From contig NZ_BPFD01000051.1 in NCBI RefSeq assembly GCF_019655335.1, positions 1-34,402 on the forward strand: a DNA stretch of 34,402 nt, written 5' to 3'. Position numbers and translations under genes: made by a program. Origin of the DNA: Shewanella hafniensis. Lineage in GTDB: Bacteria > Pseudomonadota > Gammaproteobacteria > Enterobacterales > Shewanellaceae. Shown here one piece after another: positions 8,335-18,067 of the stretch (position 1 is the first letter of the stretch; each line of letters opens with the position of its first letter). The notes beneath the pieces were generated by a model. It did no database searches and was not told the DNA's origin. It was given only the letters and a program-made list of their open reading frames with translations.

Positions 8335-8476
8335 ATTGCCCCATTCAGTTTCAACTCATGTGTATGGCTGACAATTCTAAAAGCTTTTCATATTCAACGC
8401 ACTTGTTTACTCTTTTAAACCAAACTTACTTAGGGTTAACTCACTTGAGATTAACCTGAGCACCAATAGGCTGAAT

Positions 8477-10262
8477 TTGACTCCGACACTTCCTCTGATA
8501 TTGGCAGGCCCCATGCTGCGCCACTGCGATGCCACCCATTTTACCTTGTGGTTTGTAAGTCGTGAGCCATTAACTGAGCTTATGTTGCGTCTAGGGGAAC
8601 ATGAGTTTCCGTTGCAGGATGCCGATGTGCACTATGTGCCACTCGGGCAGCACGCCCATCAATATCTGATCATGCTGTCGCGACCAGAGTTACTCACGCC
8701 GAATCGAGTCACAAATTACCAAGTATCCGCCTCCCAACATGGGGATATTTTTGCCAACATCAGTCAGCTGAACTATGGCGATGCCTCATCGCCAAGTGTG
8801 CGTTTTACCCCAGAATTAACCCAAGTATTGCCCCGCTCTTATCGTGATGAGTGGCGATCAAGTTTATATCGATGATGTGGCAGGCCCCATGTTAAACGCC
8901 ATAGGACAAGTCATCGACTTGCTTGGCCTTCAGCATGAGCAGTTTGAAGGGGCGAATATAACGAGCAGTGAGGCACTGCATTATCAGCCCGCCGATTTGT
9001 ATCAGCGCCATAAAAACCTGCTGCCGCACACTCAATATCCAGCTAAAACCGCGCTATGGCGTTGGTATCGCAATCACCCGATTTTCACTTCCTCCATTGC
9101 TGAGAATCATCTTGTCAGCCTGAATGAAATCATCGCCTTGTATTTACTTACTTGGTCGCCAGAGCTATGGGAATTAGTCAATATCCCCAAGGATGTTGAT
9201 GGCTTAACATCCGCCAATAACGCCCGCTGGCAGAATGAATGGCAACATTTGCTCGGCTTTAAAGCTGGGCTGACGCAGGTGAGGCGCTTTATGGCGCACA
9301 TTCCCGTTTACATGATGTTTGACGACCACGACGTCACCGACGACTGGAACCTCACCGCCAAATGGGAACTCGCTGCCTACGAGCATGCATTTTCGAAACG
9401 CATTATAGGTAATGCACTGATTGGCTATACCTTATTCCAAGGGCTCGGCAATGCGCCCGATAAATTTGCTGATGAAATCCGCCCGCTGCTCGATGCTTTT
9501 TTTGCACAGCCACAGAGTGAAAGTCAGGATCTGCTCATCGACGAATTACTTAAATTTGAGCAATGGCATTACACCTTAGCGACCTCGCCCAAACTTGTGG
9601 TGCTCGATACCCGCACCCGCCGCTGGCGCAGTGAATCCAATCTAGCAAAACCTTCCGGCTTAATGGATTGGGAGGCGTTAATGGATTTGCAGCAAGAATT
9701 GCTCGGCCAGTCGAAGGTCATTATCGTCTCGCCTGCCCCTATGTTTGGGGTCAAACTGATTGAGGCTGTGCAGCGTACAGCCACGCTGATGGGCGCTTCT
9801 TTGTTGGTGGACGCCGAAAACTGGATGGCCCACCCCGGTGCCGCCAACGCGCTACTGAGTATTTTTATGCACCGTAAAACCCCAGAGGAATTTGTGATCC
9901 TCTCCGGCGATGTGCATTACTCCTTTAGTTACGACATTAGTATTCGCTTTAGGCGCAGCAGTCCTAACATCTACCAAATCACCTGCAGCGGCATTAAAAA
10001 TCACTTCCCCGAGAAGTTGTTACCGATTTTCGATAAACTCAATGGCTGGTTTTACGGCCACTTTTCGCCACTGAATTTACTGACAAAACGAAAACGTATG
10101 TCGCTGCGCGGCAGAAGACCGAATGGTGCGCCGAGCAAACGTTTAGTGAATAAAAGCGGTATTGGGATTTTGGAACTTGCGGATGATGGTGCGCCAACAA
10201 AAATTGCAGTTTTACATGGTGATATGAGCGAAACCTTGTTCGAACCTCCCAAACAGGAATAA
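8477..10262 (+). pseudogene. PhoD-like metallophosphatase, split by frame change and probable internal deletion
   Basis: Two overlapping frames together encode one PhoD-like (alkaline phosphatase D) protein. The first (8477-8875, TTG start with AGG 6 bases upstream) gives the N-terminal beta-sandwich region, up to FTPELTQVL. It then runs out of frame. The second (open around 8844-10262, with GTG 8844 or ATG 8847 and no ribosome binding site) resumes at PALIVMSGDQVYIDD. The second part contains the metal-binding signatures GDQVYIDD, FDDHDVTDDW and SGDVHYSF. Between the halves, intact family members have a GSC-containing segment that supplies a cysteine metal ligand. It is absent here, suggesting a loss of about 100 bases plus a frame change near 8830-8845. 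No full-length product can be made without frameshifting. The size of the loss is inferred from memory of the family. The two halves could be separate genes, but the second lacks a start signal. Confidence 0.75.
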
Positions 10263-10266
10263 CAAA

Positions 10267-10656
10267 TTAAACGGGTTTATTATGTTTAACCGTCTCAGGC
10301 TGAGTGGCACCCGAACCCGAATCCAGCGGTGGAATATTTTTAGATAATACCTCATCGGTTTCGACTTTCTTCGGCTGTACTTGATTGAAAATCAACGCCT
10401 CTGACTGCGGCTTACCTGCTGGTTTCTCATGTACCATTTGATCCCAAATCACCTTCGAGTCTTGGTCCACATCATCAGCCTCAACGGCCGATGCAGCAGA
10501 CGAGCTCGGTTTCTTCGGTTCAATCACCGCAGCCCCCTTACGGATCTCAGCGGCAATATCCTTCAAATAAGGTTGTTTAGTCCAGTCGCCAACAAACATG
10601 GCTGCCACTAATACCGCAGCGCAAAGTAAGATAGAGATCATCGCAGATTTAGTCAT
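10267..10656 (-). CDS. Small membrane-anchored hypothetical protein
   Basis: A 129-residue protein I do not recognise. One hydrophobic segment (about residues 5-22) at the N-terminus serves as a membrane anchor or uncleaved signal. The rest is hydrophilic, with low-complexity Ser/Ala and Lys/Pro/Glu stretches (for example PKKPSSSAASAVEADD), suggesting a mostly disordered periplasmic or cytoplasmic tail. AAGGAAG lies upstream of the ATG. It converges with the split PhoD gene, with only 4 bases between the stops, and no terminator is visible in that gap. Confidence 0.65.
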   Translation of the reverse strand: MTKSAMISILLCAAVLVAAMFVGDWTKQPYLKDIAAEIRKGAAVIEPKKPSSSAASAVEADDVDQDSKVIWDQMVHEKPAGKPQSEALIFNQVQPKKVETDEVLSKNIPPLDSGSGATQPETVKHNKPV

Positions 10657-10809
10657 AATGGACTTCCTTCAAACAATCGTAATATGGCTCCCTATGGCAG
10701 AGACTCAGATACTGCAGTTTGTATTCATACCATCACAGAGCCAAGCGCACAATTGCATCTGACCATTTCCTTCAAGCGAACTGGAAATAATGCTTTCCGC
10801 TGACTACAA

Positions 10810-11721
10810 CTAAAAACCCTCACATTGCACGTCGTGATGGATCCCGCTCACAGGATCGATAAAACGTAAACGCTGTGCCATCAATTTTAGGGGGGCCTCA
10901 AATTTATCCGGTCCTTTGGGTAATAAGCTTGGATAAAATCTGTCGTTTAACAGTGGCATACCTAAGCTTTGCATATGCACCCGCAACTGGTGGGTTTTGC
11001 CGGTAATTGGGCTCAGGTGGAACAAACCAAGATCGCCATTAATGGCTACTAGGCTGATTTCGGAATGGGTATTCGGCTCGCCTTCTACTATTTTCATGGT
11101 AAAACTCGGATCGCTCGGCTGCATGCGGTTTTTTACCGTCCAACACAGGGGTAAAGTTAAGCTGCCCTGTTGATATTGCTGAATAATTTCAGGTGTCAGC
11201 TTGGCAATCGCTTGATAGTCTTTACGAATAGCATCGTCGATAAATAATTGATGATAAAGGGCGCGGGTTTCGGGCGCGACTGTCATCAAGATCACCCCTG
11301 CGGTTTCACGGTCAAGCCTATGAGCAGGCGCGATAGTGTCTATGCCGGTGCGTAATCTCAGTCTATGTACCAGACATTCGTTCACATAATTGCCGCTTGG
11401 GGTCACAGGTAAAAAGTGTGGTTTATAGGCCAAAATAACGTTGTCATCTTGGAATAGGATCTGTTCTTCGAAGGGAATTTTCGCTTCAACCGGCACTTCA
11501 CGGTAGTAATACACCCGCGCAGCTGGACGATACTCGGTGTCCAAGGCGATCAAACTGCCGTCGCGCCAATGCACTTTTCCGTCGAGGATCCGCTGACGCC
11601 ATACATCTTCACCTATGCGGGCAAAATGCTGTGCAAGAAAGGCAAACACTGTGGGTTTATCTGTGACATTCACAGGAAGCACTATGTAAGAAGGTTGGGC
11701 AGCGCGGGCTGATGCAGTCAT
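10810..11721 (-). CDS. RluA-family RNA pseudouridine synthase
   Basis: About 303 residues. It isomerises uridine to pseudouridine in rRNA or tRNA. HRLDRETAG carries the catalytic aspartate (D137 from the chosen start), and LSPITGKTHQLRVHM is the conserved late motif. The N-terminal 70 residues look like an S4-type RNA-binding domain. The frame is open to 11829, but residues before MTASARAAQ look non-coding and would overlap the end of the upstream LON-domain gene, so ATG 11721 is preferred, although no good ribosome binding site precedes it. Which nucleotide is modified cannot be told from the sequence. The next gene upstream ends 53 bases away on the same strand. Confidence 0.85.
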   Translation of the reverse strand: MTASARAAQPSYIVLPVNVTDKPTVFAFLAQHFARIGEDVWRQRILDGKVHWRDGSLIALDTEYRPAARVYYYREVPVEAKIPFEEQILFQDDNVILAYKPHFLPVTPSGNYVNECLVHRLRLRTGIDTIAPAHRLDRETAGVILMTVAPETRALYHQLFIDDAIRKDYQAIAKLTPEIIQQYQQGSLTLPLCWTVKNRMQPSDPSFTMKIVEGEPNTHSEISLVAINGDLGLFHLSPITGKTHQLRVHMQSLGMPLLNDRFYPSLLPKGPDKFEAPLKLMAQRLRFIDPVSGIHHDVQCEGF

Positions 11722-11774
11722 ATTACAAAAAAAGCAGCTATAGAAAGCCGCTATTCTAGCCTTTTTGTGGTTTT

Positions 11775-12350
11775 TCAGTCCACATGGGACTTGATAAGTT
11801 GCAGCACGAAATCCAAGGTTTTGTGACAATCTGGCTGATTCACTAACACTAATTTGTCCTTATTATACATAGGTAAAACCTCGAGCCAGCGTTGGCTTAC
11901 CCAAGCGGCGTCTTCCAAATGCACTTGAGAATAGAGTTCAAACAGATCGGGATTCACCTCATAAAACTGTTCTAGTGCGGCGCTTATCAGCTCAAACTCG
12001 CCTTTAATCGGCTCCTCTTGCCAGTTTCGGCAGGGTAAAGTACGCGCCATCCATAACTTATCTTTGGCCTGCGCCGCTGAGAGGATGCTGACGCGCTGAC
12101 GTCCTTCGAGCACTAGGCTGAGTGAATCATCTTCTAGCTGATTAAAATCGATAATGTCGCATTGGGTCGCGGTGGGATAACAGGGCGGACTACCGCGGGG
12201 CCGTATGGTGGCAAAAGCGAGCGCATATTTGCCCTTAAAGACATCGGCCACCATGCGCAGATGACCGGGGTCGACTACACGAACCTCTACCCGTCCCTGT
12301 GGCAGCAACAAGGCATCGCGCATGAGTAACGCCATTTCTCGTGTTTGCAT
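11775..12350 (-). CDS. LON peptidase substrate-binding-domain protein
   Basis: A 191-residue stand-alone LON N-terminal-type domain without ATPase or protease parts. ATG 12350 is chosen because GGAGG lies 5 bases upstream; an in-frame ATG 15 bases earlier overlaps that site. The segment LLPQGRVEVRVVDPGHLRMV and the later LSLVLEGRQRVSI fit the family's beta-rich fold. The C-terminal half is helical, with several aromatic residues. Such single-domain proteins are common in gammaproteobacteria; a role in binding peptides or regulating proteolysis is assumed and not shown. It lies just upstream of the pseudouridine synthase on the same strand. Confidence 0.82.
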   Translation of the reverse strand: MQTREMALLMRDALLLPQGRVEVRVVDPGHLRMVADVFKGKYALAFATIRPRGSPPCYPTATQCDIIDFNQLEDDSLSLVLEGRQRVSILSAAQAKDKLWMARTLPCRNWQEEPIKGEFELISAALEQFYEVNPDLFELYSQVHLEDAAWVSQRWLEVLPMYNKDKLVLVNQPDCHKTLDFVLQLIKSHVD

Positions 12351-12504
12351 AGCAACCTCCAGCACCTAAATAGAAGGAAACGAACATCAATGCATTCGTA
12401 TTCCCTATTACTTTAGAGTGTAGCAGGTAGAATAATTTCCTTCCTGAAGCCCTTGAGTGCAAAATAAATTGGTAGCCCACTAGATGAAATCAGGGCATTT
12501 AAAC

Positions 12505-12531
12505 CGCCGTTTTCTAAGCCCAATCACGGCG
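12505..12531 (-). terminator. Possible weak terminator after the patatin gene
   Basis: On the minus strand, CGCCGT and ACGGCG form a 6-bp stem with a 15-base loop, followed by a short T-rich stretch. It begins 3 bases after the patatin stop codon. The long loop and poor T-run make this a low-confidence call. Confidence 0.3.
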
Positions 12532-12533
12532 AA

Positions 12534-13589
12534 CTAAAAACGCTCTAGTCGCTCTAGCACATTTCCCCTTGCGACAACCTCGGCAAACTCCTCGGCCAGA
12601 CGCTCACTTAAGGCCACCGCTGTTCGCCAGTATTGCATCCGCTGCGCCGTATCCAGTTGTTTAAAATCTTCGCGGTCGGGGATTTTGCCAAAGGGCAATG
12701 AAGCCACAAATTCAGCCGATGGTGCTAACACGAGTGCATTGTGATAATTGACTCGGCCTTGGCGCCACTTCAAGGATTTATCGAACCATCCTGGGCTGAT
12801 CGTTGGATAAAAATGTGGATACAGCGTCAACCCCGTAGCGTGGGATAAAGGCAAGTCGAAGTGATAGTCGGTAATGCCACCATCGTAATATTGCCCATCG
12901 GCAACACCCTCTATTTGCGGTACGGGGGCTAGCAATAATGGAATTGATCCCGTTGCTAACATCACAGCATCGACATTGGCCTCGGTTAATTCGGCCTGCT
13001 GACTGGGTAAATCATTGAGCTGCAAAAAGGGGGATGCTACAACTTGTTGGCTAAAGACCACACGTTCAAAATGCCAGCCTAAACTTCGGCGGCTGACTAA
13101 GTTAGTCGCCGCCGTTATCGCCAGCCCCACAACGAGTGGCAGCTTTGCCGTTAAACGATTTAAATGTTTGCCGCGGCACACCACTAAATGACTGTGGATA
13201 TGAGCGTTGTTGACTATCTCACTACTGCCTCTGGCGCCTAAAATCCCCTGCACTACGCCTTTAACTTGTGCACTGACTTCCTGCGGGGTTGGCATACTTT
13301 CGTAACGCTGACCAATATAAAAATCCTCTAAGCGACCATAGGCTGCGAGAGGATCTTGCTGCGCCAAACAGGCTAAACGCCACGCCCCTGAAGACGCGCC
13401 AAGAGTATAAAGCGGTGTTTGTCTGTTTTTGAAAAACTCAGAAAACAGATACTTATCTAGCCCTGCGATACCAAGCCATTTAGGTCCACCGGAGGCGGCA
13501 AGTAGCTGGGTAAAATGTTCAGATTTAAGTCCTTGTTCTGCCAAGGTATTAAATGCTGTTGCTCCCGCGAGAAATCGTAACGCTGACAA
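12534..13589 (-). CDS. Patatin-like phospholipase
   Basis: A 351-residue lipid acyl hydrolase of the patatin superfamily. The nucleophile elbow is GASSG (64-68, S66), the oxyanion loop GGPKW (34-38), and the dyad aspartate D236 in YYDGGITDYH. The elbow begins GAS where the family consensus is GxSxG, so the catalytic set is complete. The start is TTG 13589 with AAGGA 8 bases upstream. No signal peptide is evident, so it is probably cytoplasmic. A weak hairpin after the stop (12505-12531) could end transcription. It is separated by about 180 bases from the LON-domain gene. Confidence 0.85.
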   Translation of the reverse strand: MSALRFLAGATAFNTLAEQGLKSEHFTQLLAASGGPKWLGIAGLDKYLFSEFFKNRQTPLYTLGASSGAWRLACLAQQDPLAAYGRLEDFYIGQRYESMPTPQEVSAQVKGVVQGILGARGSSEIVNNAHIHSHLVVCRGKHLNRLTAKLPLVVGLAITAATNLVSRRSLGWHFERVVFSQQVVASPFLQLNDLPSQQAELTEANVDAVMLATGSIPLLLAPVPQIEGVADGQYYDGGITDYHFDLPLSHATGLTLYPHFYPTISPGWFDKSLKWRQGRVNYHNALVLAPSAEFVASLPFGKIPDREDFKQLDTAQRMQYWRTAVALSERLAEEFAEVVARGNVLERLERF

Positions 13590-13939
13590 ATCTGTGTTCC
13601 TTCAAGCCAGTGCCATTAAAATGAAATAACGCATTAAACCACGATGGCGCACGTCAATAAACAATTCGTATCATCGACTTAACTCGCTCGTGATCAATAT
13701 GTGGCAAGCGACTCAAGCACCCAAACACTCATAACATATCTGCAGATAGCAAGGTTTCATCCATATATTCAACTGCATTTTGAACATTATCTAGAACACT
13801 CGGCTCTGAGTTAGCACATTTACGTCTAGATGTAACAATTGTTACAGTGATAACCTTCTCCACATTGAATTGTTACGTTATCTTTAATCTGCGCTCCTAA
13901 GTTTGAGTATCGGGTTACAAACATCATTGAGAGGTTTTT
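13590..13939. other. Divergent promoter region between patatin and TonB receptor genes
   Basis: These 350 bases contain no gene. They must hold promoters for the minus-strand lipase and the plus-strand receptor. The half nearer the receptor contains a 16-bp palindrome (13831-13846), a matching half site (13868-13877) and an inverted GATAAC/GTTATC pair (13849-13854 and 13877-13882), so this part is probably a regulated promoter. The left half is AT-rich with no clear structure. Confidence 0.5.
13831..13846. promoter_or_regulatory. Perfect 16-bp palindromic operator candidate
   Basis: TGTAACAATTGTTACA is its own reverse complement. It lies about 93 bases before the TonB-dependent receptor start. 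The half site AATTGTTAC recurs at 13868-13876, 31 bases (about three helical turns) downstream, which suggests cooperative binding by a dimeric regulator. I do not recognise the motif as that of a specific regulator, and it is not a Fur box. Confidence 0.6.
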
Positions 13940-16333
13940 ATGCGTCTAGCGATTATCGCATTAGCAGTGTCGTCTACACTGGCCATTCCAGCTGTTCAAG
14001 CCGAAGAGCAACAGCCTGGCTTCGAGAAAATCGAGATCATAGGCTCACGCATAGCGCTGCGCACAGCAACTGACAGTGTTGCTCCCGTAGACATTATCAC
14101 TGCCGAGCAGCTCGAATCGACCGGCATGACTGAAACCGCTAAAGCACTGCAATTTGCTGCGCCAAGCTACAGCTTCCCATTTTCATCAGTAACAGATGGT
14201 TCTGATGCGGTGCGCCCCGCGAGTTTGCGCGGCCTGTCGCCCGACCACACCTTAGTGCTAGTGAACGGCAAACGTCGTCATGGCTCAGCGCTAGTGCATT
14301 TAAGTGGCACTGTGGGTAAAGGTTCATCTAACGTCGACTTAAACGCTATCCCTATGACGGCGATTAAGCGTATCGAAATCCTGCGTGATGGTGCCTCGGC
14401 ACAATACGGCTCGGATGCCATTGCTGGCGTTATTAACGTGGTGCTTAAGGACAGCGACCAAGGCGGTAGCCTCTCGGCTCAAGCAGGGCAGACCTACATA
14501 GGTGATGGCGAGCAATGGCGTGTGGGTGTAAACCACGGCATAAGTTTAAGTAACGATGGCTTTGTGAATGTTTCACTAGAAGCCCATCATAAAGACAGCA
14601 CTAACCGCGCCGGATTAGATGAACGCAAACAATACAATGATTTACCCGATGGCTCAGCCGATCCCCGCGAAGCGACATTCAACCGTAAGAGCCACCAGGT
14701 CGGTGATGCCGAATATGACAACTTAGGTCTATTTATCAACGCTGCCCAGCCCATCACAAAAGATGGCAAACTCTATGCGTTTGGTGGCATCAGCCAACGT
14801 GAGACTAAGTCAGGCGCCTTTTACCGCCGCGCACTCGACGCCCGTAACTTAACTGAAATCTATCCAGATGGTTTCTTGCCGCAAATCAATCCTAAAATTA
14901 TCGATGCGTCCTTAGTGCTGGGGTATGAATTCAGCCTAGGCGAGTGGAATATTGATACTTCGGCAGGCCATGGTGAAAACTCATTTAACTACAATATTGT
15001 TAATACCTTAAACGCCTCTTTAGGCCCAGATAGCCCAACCGAGTTTGATGCAGGCACACTCACGACCCGTGAAACCAATCTTAATCTCGATGCCTCGCGC
15101 TACTTTGCCTTTGCTAATGATTCTGAAATCCTGTTTGCGACGGGAGTGTCGTGGCGCCAAAACGGCTATCAAATTGAAGCCGGTGAAACAGGTTCATACA
15201 TCAATGGCGGTTATGACAACCGCGCGGCGGGTAGCCAAGGTTTCACTGGCTTTACCCCTGAGTCGCAAGTGGATGAAACCCGTGACAATACTGGCGTTTA
15301 TGTCGAGCTTGAAAACCAGTTAACCAATGAGTTTTACTGGGCGGCGGCGCTACGTTACGAAAACTATTCTGACTTTGGTGGCAACACCAGTTGGAAGTTA
15401 GCGGGCCGTTACGACTTTACCGACAACTTAGCCCTGCGCGGCACTATCAATACTGGCTTTAGAGCGCCGAGTGTACAGCAACTGTACTTCAGCAATATCT
15501 CGACGCTGTTTAATCCCGATCCTGTGACGGGTCAGCTGGTGCCTATTGAATCTGGCACTTTCAACACCCTATCGCCAGTGACCAAAGCATTGGGTATTAA
15601 TGAGTTAGATCCCGAACTATCCCAGTCATTTAGCTTAGGCTTGGTGTACACCAATGACACTGGCTTAGCACTGACATTAGATGCCTATCAAATCTCCATC
15701 GATGATCGCATTATTCTGTCGAGCTCAGTGACGCCTAATGATTCGCCCGCCGTAGCGGCCGCGTTAGCGGGCACCAATGCGGAATCGGCGCGCTTCTTTA
15801 TCAACGCCGTCGATACCCGCACCCGTGGTGTTGACCTTGTGGTGAGCCAAGATTTTGATATCGGCTCTTGGGGTGATTTACGGGCGAACTTAGCCTATGC
15901 CTACAATAAGACTGAAATCCAAGATATTCATTTCCCAGAGATTTTAGACGGACTTGGCCCTAAACTGTTCGATAGCATAGAACAAACTCGCATGACCTCG
16001 GCGACGCCACATAACACAGGTAACTTGGGCTTAACCCACGAGCTAGGTGACTTTAAGACCAATATTCGCCTCAGTTACTTTGGCGATTACACTGTGGGTT
16101 ACTCAACGGGTGATGTGAATTACAGCGATCAATGGGTGATGGATCTGTCGGTGAGATACGCAGCAACCGATGCGCTGAGTTTCACCGCTGGGGTACAAAA
16201 CCTGTTTGATGTGTATCCAGAAAAACGCCCTGAGGACAATAACTTCGGAGGCATTTTCGTTTACCCATTAACCAACACCCCGTTTGGTTTTAATGGTGGC
16301 TACTATTTCTTAGAAGCTAAATACACTTACTAA
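13940..16333 (+). CDS. TonB-dependent outer-membrane receptor
   Basis: A 797-residue outer-membrane active transporter. It has a signal peptide (cleavage near VQA-EE), a TonB-box region (FEKIEIIGSR), a plug domain (about 45-170, with DGASAQYGSDAIAGVINVV) and a 22-strand barrel ending in an aromatic residue (KYTY). GAGAGG lies upstream of ATG 13940. No dedicated inner-membrane transporter or degradative genes lie next to it, apart from a YhcH-type protein that is separated by a terminator. The substrate is therefore open; siderophore, vitamin and oligosaccharide uptake are all possible. The palindromic site upstream implies specific regulation. The gene ends with a strong terminator. Confidence 0.93.
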   Translation: MRLAIIALAVSSTLAIPAVQAEEQQPGFEKIEIIGSRIALRTATDSVAPVDIITAEQLESTGMTETAKALQFAAPSYSFPFSSVTDGSDAVRPASLRGLSPDHTLVLVNGKRRHGSALVHLSGTVGKGSSNVDLNAIPMTAIKRIEILRDGASAQYGSDAIAGVINVVLKDSDQGGSLSAQAGQTYIGDGEQWRVGVNHGISLSNDGFVNVSLEAHHKDSTNRAGLDERKQYNDLPDGSADPREATFNRKSHQVGDAEYDNLGLFINAAQPITKDGKLYAFGGISQRETKSGAFYRRALDARNLTEIYPDGFLPQINPKIIDASLVLGYEFSLGEWNIDTSAGHGENSFNYNIVNTLNASLGPDSPTEFDAGTLTTRETNLNLDASRYFAFANDSEILFATGVSWRQNGYQIEAGETGSYINGGYDNRAAGSQGFTGFTPESQVDETRDNTGVYVELENQLTNEFYWAAALRYENYSDFGGNTSWKLAGRYDFTDNLALRGTINTGFRAPSVQQLYFSNISTLFNPDPVTGQLVPIESGTFNTLSPVTKALGINELDPELSQSFSLGLVYTNDTGLALTLDAYQISIDDRIILSSSVTPNDSPAVAAALAGTNAESARFFINAVDTRTRGVDLVVSQDFDIGSWGDLRANLAYAYNKTEIQDIHFPEILDGLGPKLFDSIEQTRMTSATPHNTGNLGLTHELGDFKTNIRLSYFGDYTVGYSTGDVNYSDQWVMDLSVRYAATDALSFTAGVQNLFDVYPEKRPEDNNFGGIFVYPLTNTPFGFNGGYYFLEAKYTY

Positions 16334-16366
16334 GCACGTCTTAGCGAACGAAGTGACACTTGATAT

Positions 16367-16397
16367 AAAAACAGGCCATGCAATGGCCTGTTTTTTT
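16367..16397 (+). terminator. Rho-independent terminator of the TonB receptor gene
   Basis: ACAGGCCAT (16371-16379) pairs with ATGGCCTGT (16383-16391), extended by A:T pairs, and is followed by a run of seven T. Confidence 0.9.
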
Positions 16398-16482
16398 ATG
16401 TCTAAAGATTATGTCCTAACGGCGACTATCTGATTATAATCTTTACAATTCACTCATTCACATCCGCCCTATCGAGTAACCG

Positions 16483-16944
16483 ATGATCGTCGATACCTTA
16501 GCAAACCGCCATATTTATCAATCCCTAAGCCCTCGGCTTGCCACAGCATTAGCACATCTTGCCACCACAGACTTTAGTCAGCTGCCCGTAGGCAATTATC
16601 CCCTCGATGGCGACAATATTTTTGTGATAGTCAACGACTACCACACTAAGCATAGATCGACAGAACCCTTTGAAGTACATCAAAAATATATTGATGTGCA
16701 ATATGTGTTCAGCGGTGAAGAAGAGTTTGGTTATTTGCCACTAGCGGACCAAACACCCTCAAAACCCTATTTTGACAAACACGATTACGCCGAGTTTGAT
16801 TACGAGACAAACAAAGCCAATGCCTCTTATGTGCAACTCAAAGCGGGTATGTTTGCACTATTTTTCCCCGGCGATGTGCATATGCCTGGCACGGGCGATA
16901 TTGCCACAGCAGTACGTAAAGTCGTGATAAAAGTAAAGATCTAA
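16483..16944 (+). CDS. YhcH/YjgK/YiaL-family protein
   Basis: A 153-residue cupin-like protein of the YhcH/YjgK/YiaL family (EbgC-like). The motifs FEVHQKYIDVQYVFSGEEE and FFPGDVHMPG, with their histidines, carry the usual metal-binding pattern. Relatives in E. coli are linked with sialic acid or other sugar catabolism, and one is a beta-galactosidase subunit. No such pathway is nearby, so the specific role is unclear. It stands alone between two terminated genes and has only a weak upstream GAG as a ribosome binding site. Confidence 0.85.
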   Translation: MIVDTLANRHIYQSLSPRLATALAHLATTDFSQLPVGNYPLDGDNIFVIVNDYHTKHRSTEPFEVHQKYIDVQYVFSGEEEFGYLPLADQTPSKPYFDKHDYAEFDYETNKANASYVQLKAGMFALFFPGDVHMPGTGDIATAVRKVVIKVKI

Positions 16945-17087
16945 CCCTTAAGCCATCTTTACCAAATCTCAGCTCGGGATTTTTAGCGTTATAGCGTCTT
17001 AAGCGCGCAGTGATATGCGCTTTGGCTATTTCCGAACCGAGCCAAATATTGCTAAAATTGTCACAAATTTAAAGGAGAGTCCCTGAA

Positions 17088-18008
17088 ATGCCTATTTACG
17101 TTGTCGGTCACAAGATCCCCGATTCTGATTCAATCTGCGGTGCTATCGCGTTAGCCTATTTAAAAAACCAAATCGGTGAAGAAGCCATTGCCGCACGTTT
17201 AGGTGAATTATCACCCGAAACCGCTTTTATTCTAGAACGTTTCGGCTTCGAAGCACCGGAATACAAAACCAGCTACGCTGGCGAGCAAGTGTATATCGTT
17301 GACCATTCAGAACTGACTCAAGCACCGGATGATATCGCCCAAGCGACCATAGTCGGGATTGTCGATCACCATAAGCTTGGCGATCTGACCACAGATACCC
17401 CGTTAGAATGCTGGATCCGCCCAGTAGGTTGCAGCAACACAGTGATCAAGATGATGTTCGACTTTTACCAAGTCGCTATCCCTAAAAATATCGCTGGCAT
17501 CATGATGTGCGCCATTCTGAGCGATACCGTGATTTTCAAATCACCGACTTGCACTACTGCCGACATTCGTTGCGTTGAAGCCTTAGCTGAAATCGCTGGT
17601 GTTGAAGATTTCAAAGAACTGGGCATGGAAATGTTCAAAGTGAAATCAGCCGTACAAGGCACGCCAGCACGCGACCTCGTTATGCGTGACTTTAAAGACT
17701 TCAACATGAACGGTAACTTAGTCGGTATCGGCCAGTTAGAAGTCATAGACCTGTCAGTATTTGACGATATCAAGGCCGAGTTAGAAGCCGATATCAAAGC
17801 ACTAAAAGTGGAAGGTAACCGCCACAGCGTATTGCTACTGCTGACTGACATCATGAAAGAAGGCTCAGAGCTGTTAATCGTTTCTGACGACGCCGACTTG
17901 ATCAATCGCGCCTATGGCAAGACTCCTGTCGATGGCAAAGTGTGGTTAGACGGTGTATTAAGTCGTAAGAAACAAGTTGTGCCACAACTGCAAGCCGCAT
18001 TCGCATAG
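17088..18008 (+). CDS. ppaC: Manganese-dependent inorganic pyrophosphatase (family II)
   Basis: A 306-residue DHH-superfamily enzyme that hydrolyses pyrophosphate in the cytoplasm. HKIPDSDSICGA (H8, D12, D14), VDHSE, VDHHKLGD and VGCSNTVI are the metal-binding motifs. The C-terminal DHHA2-type domain ends with SRKKQVVP, whose SRKKQ motif binds phosphate. AAAGGAGAG lies upstream of the ATG. Family II enzymes occur in some gammaproteobacteria, such as Shewanella and Vibrio, in addition to the usual family I enzyme. It is monocistronic and ends at a clear terminator. Confidence 0.95.
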   Translation: MPIYVVGHKIPDSDSICGAIALAYLKNQIGEEAIAARLGELSPETAFILERFGFEAPEYKTSYAGEQVYIVDHSELTQAPDDIAQATIVGIVDHHKLGDLTTDTPLECWIRPVGCSNTVIKMMFDFYQVAIPKNIAGIMMCAILSDTVIFKSPTCTTADIRCVEALAEIAGVEDFKELGMEMFKVKSAVQGTPARDLVMRDFKDFNMNGNLVGIGQLEVIDLSVFDDIKAELEADIKALKVEGNRHSVLLLLTDIMKEGSELLIVSDDADLINRAYGKTPVDGKVWLDGVLSRKKQVVPQLQAAFA

Positions 18009-18041
18009 TCGTTTTATCGTCGCGACGGTAGTACTGATATT

Positions 18042-18067
18042 AAGGCCGAACTGAGTTCGGCCTTTTT
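18042..18067 (+). terminator. Rho-independent terminator of ppaC
   Basis: AAGGCCGAA (18042-18050) pairs with TTCGGCCTT (18055-18063) across a 4-base loop, followed by a run of T. Confidence 0.92.

Noticed and set aside
11722..11829. Upstream extension of the pseudouridine synthase
   Set aside because: The extra residues look non-coding and would overlap the end of the LON-domain gene; the family-like sequence begins after ATG 11721.
13831..13846. Fur box for the TonB receptor
   Set aside because: The palindrome lacks the GATAAT-type hexamers of Fur sites.
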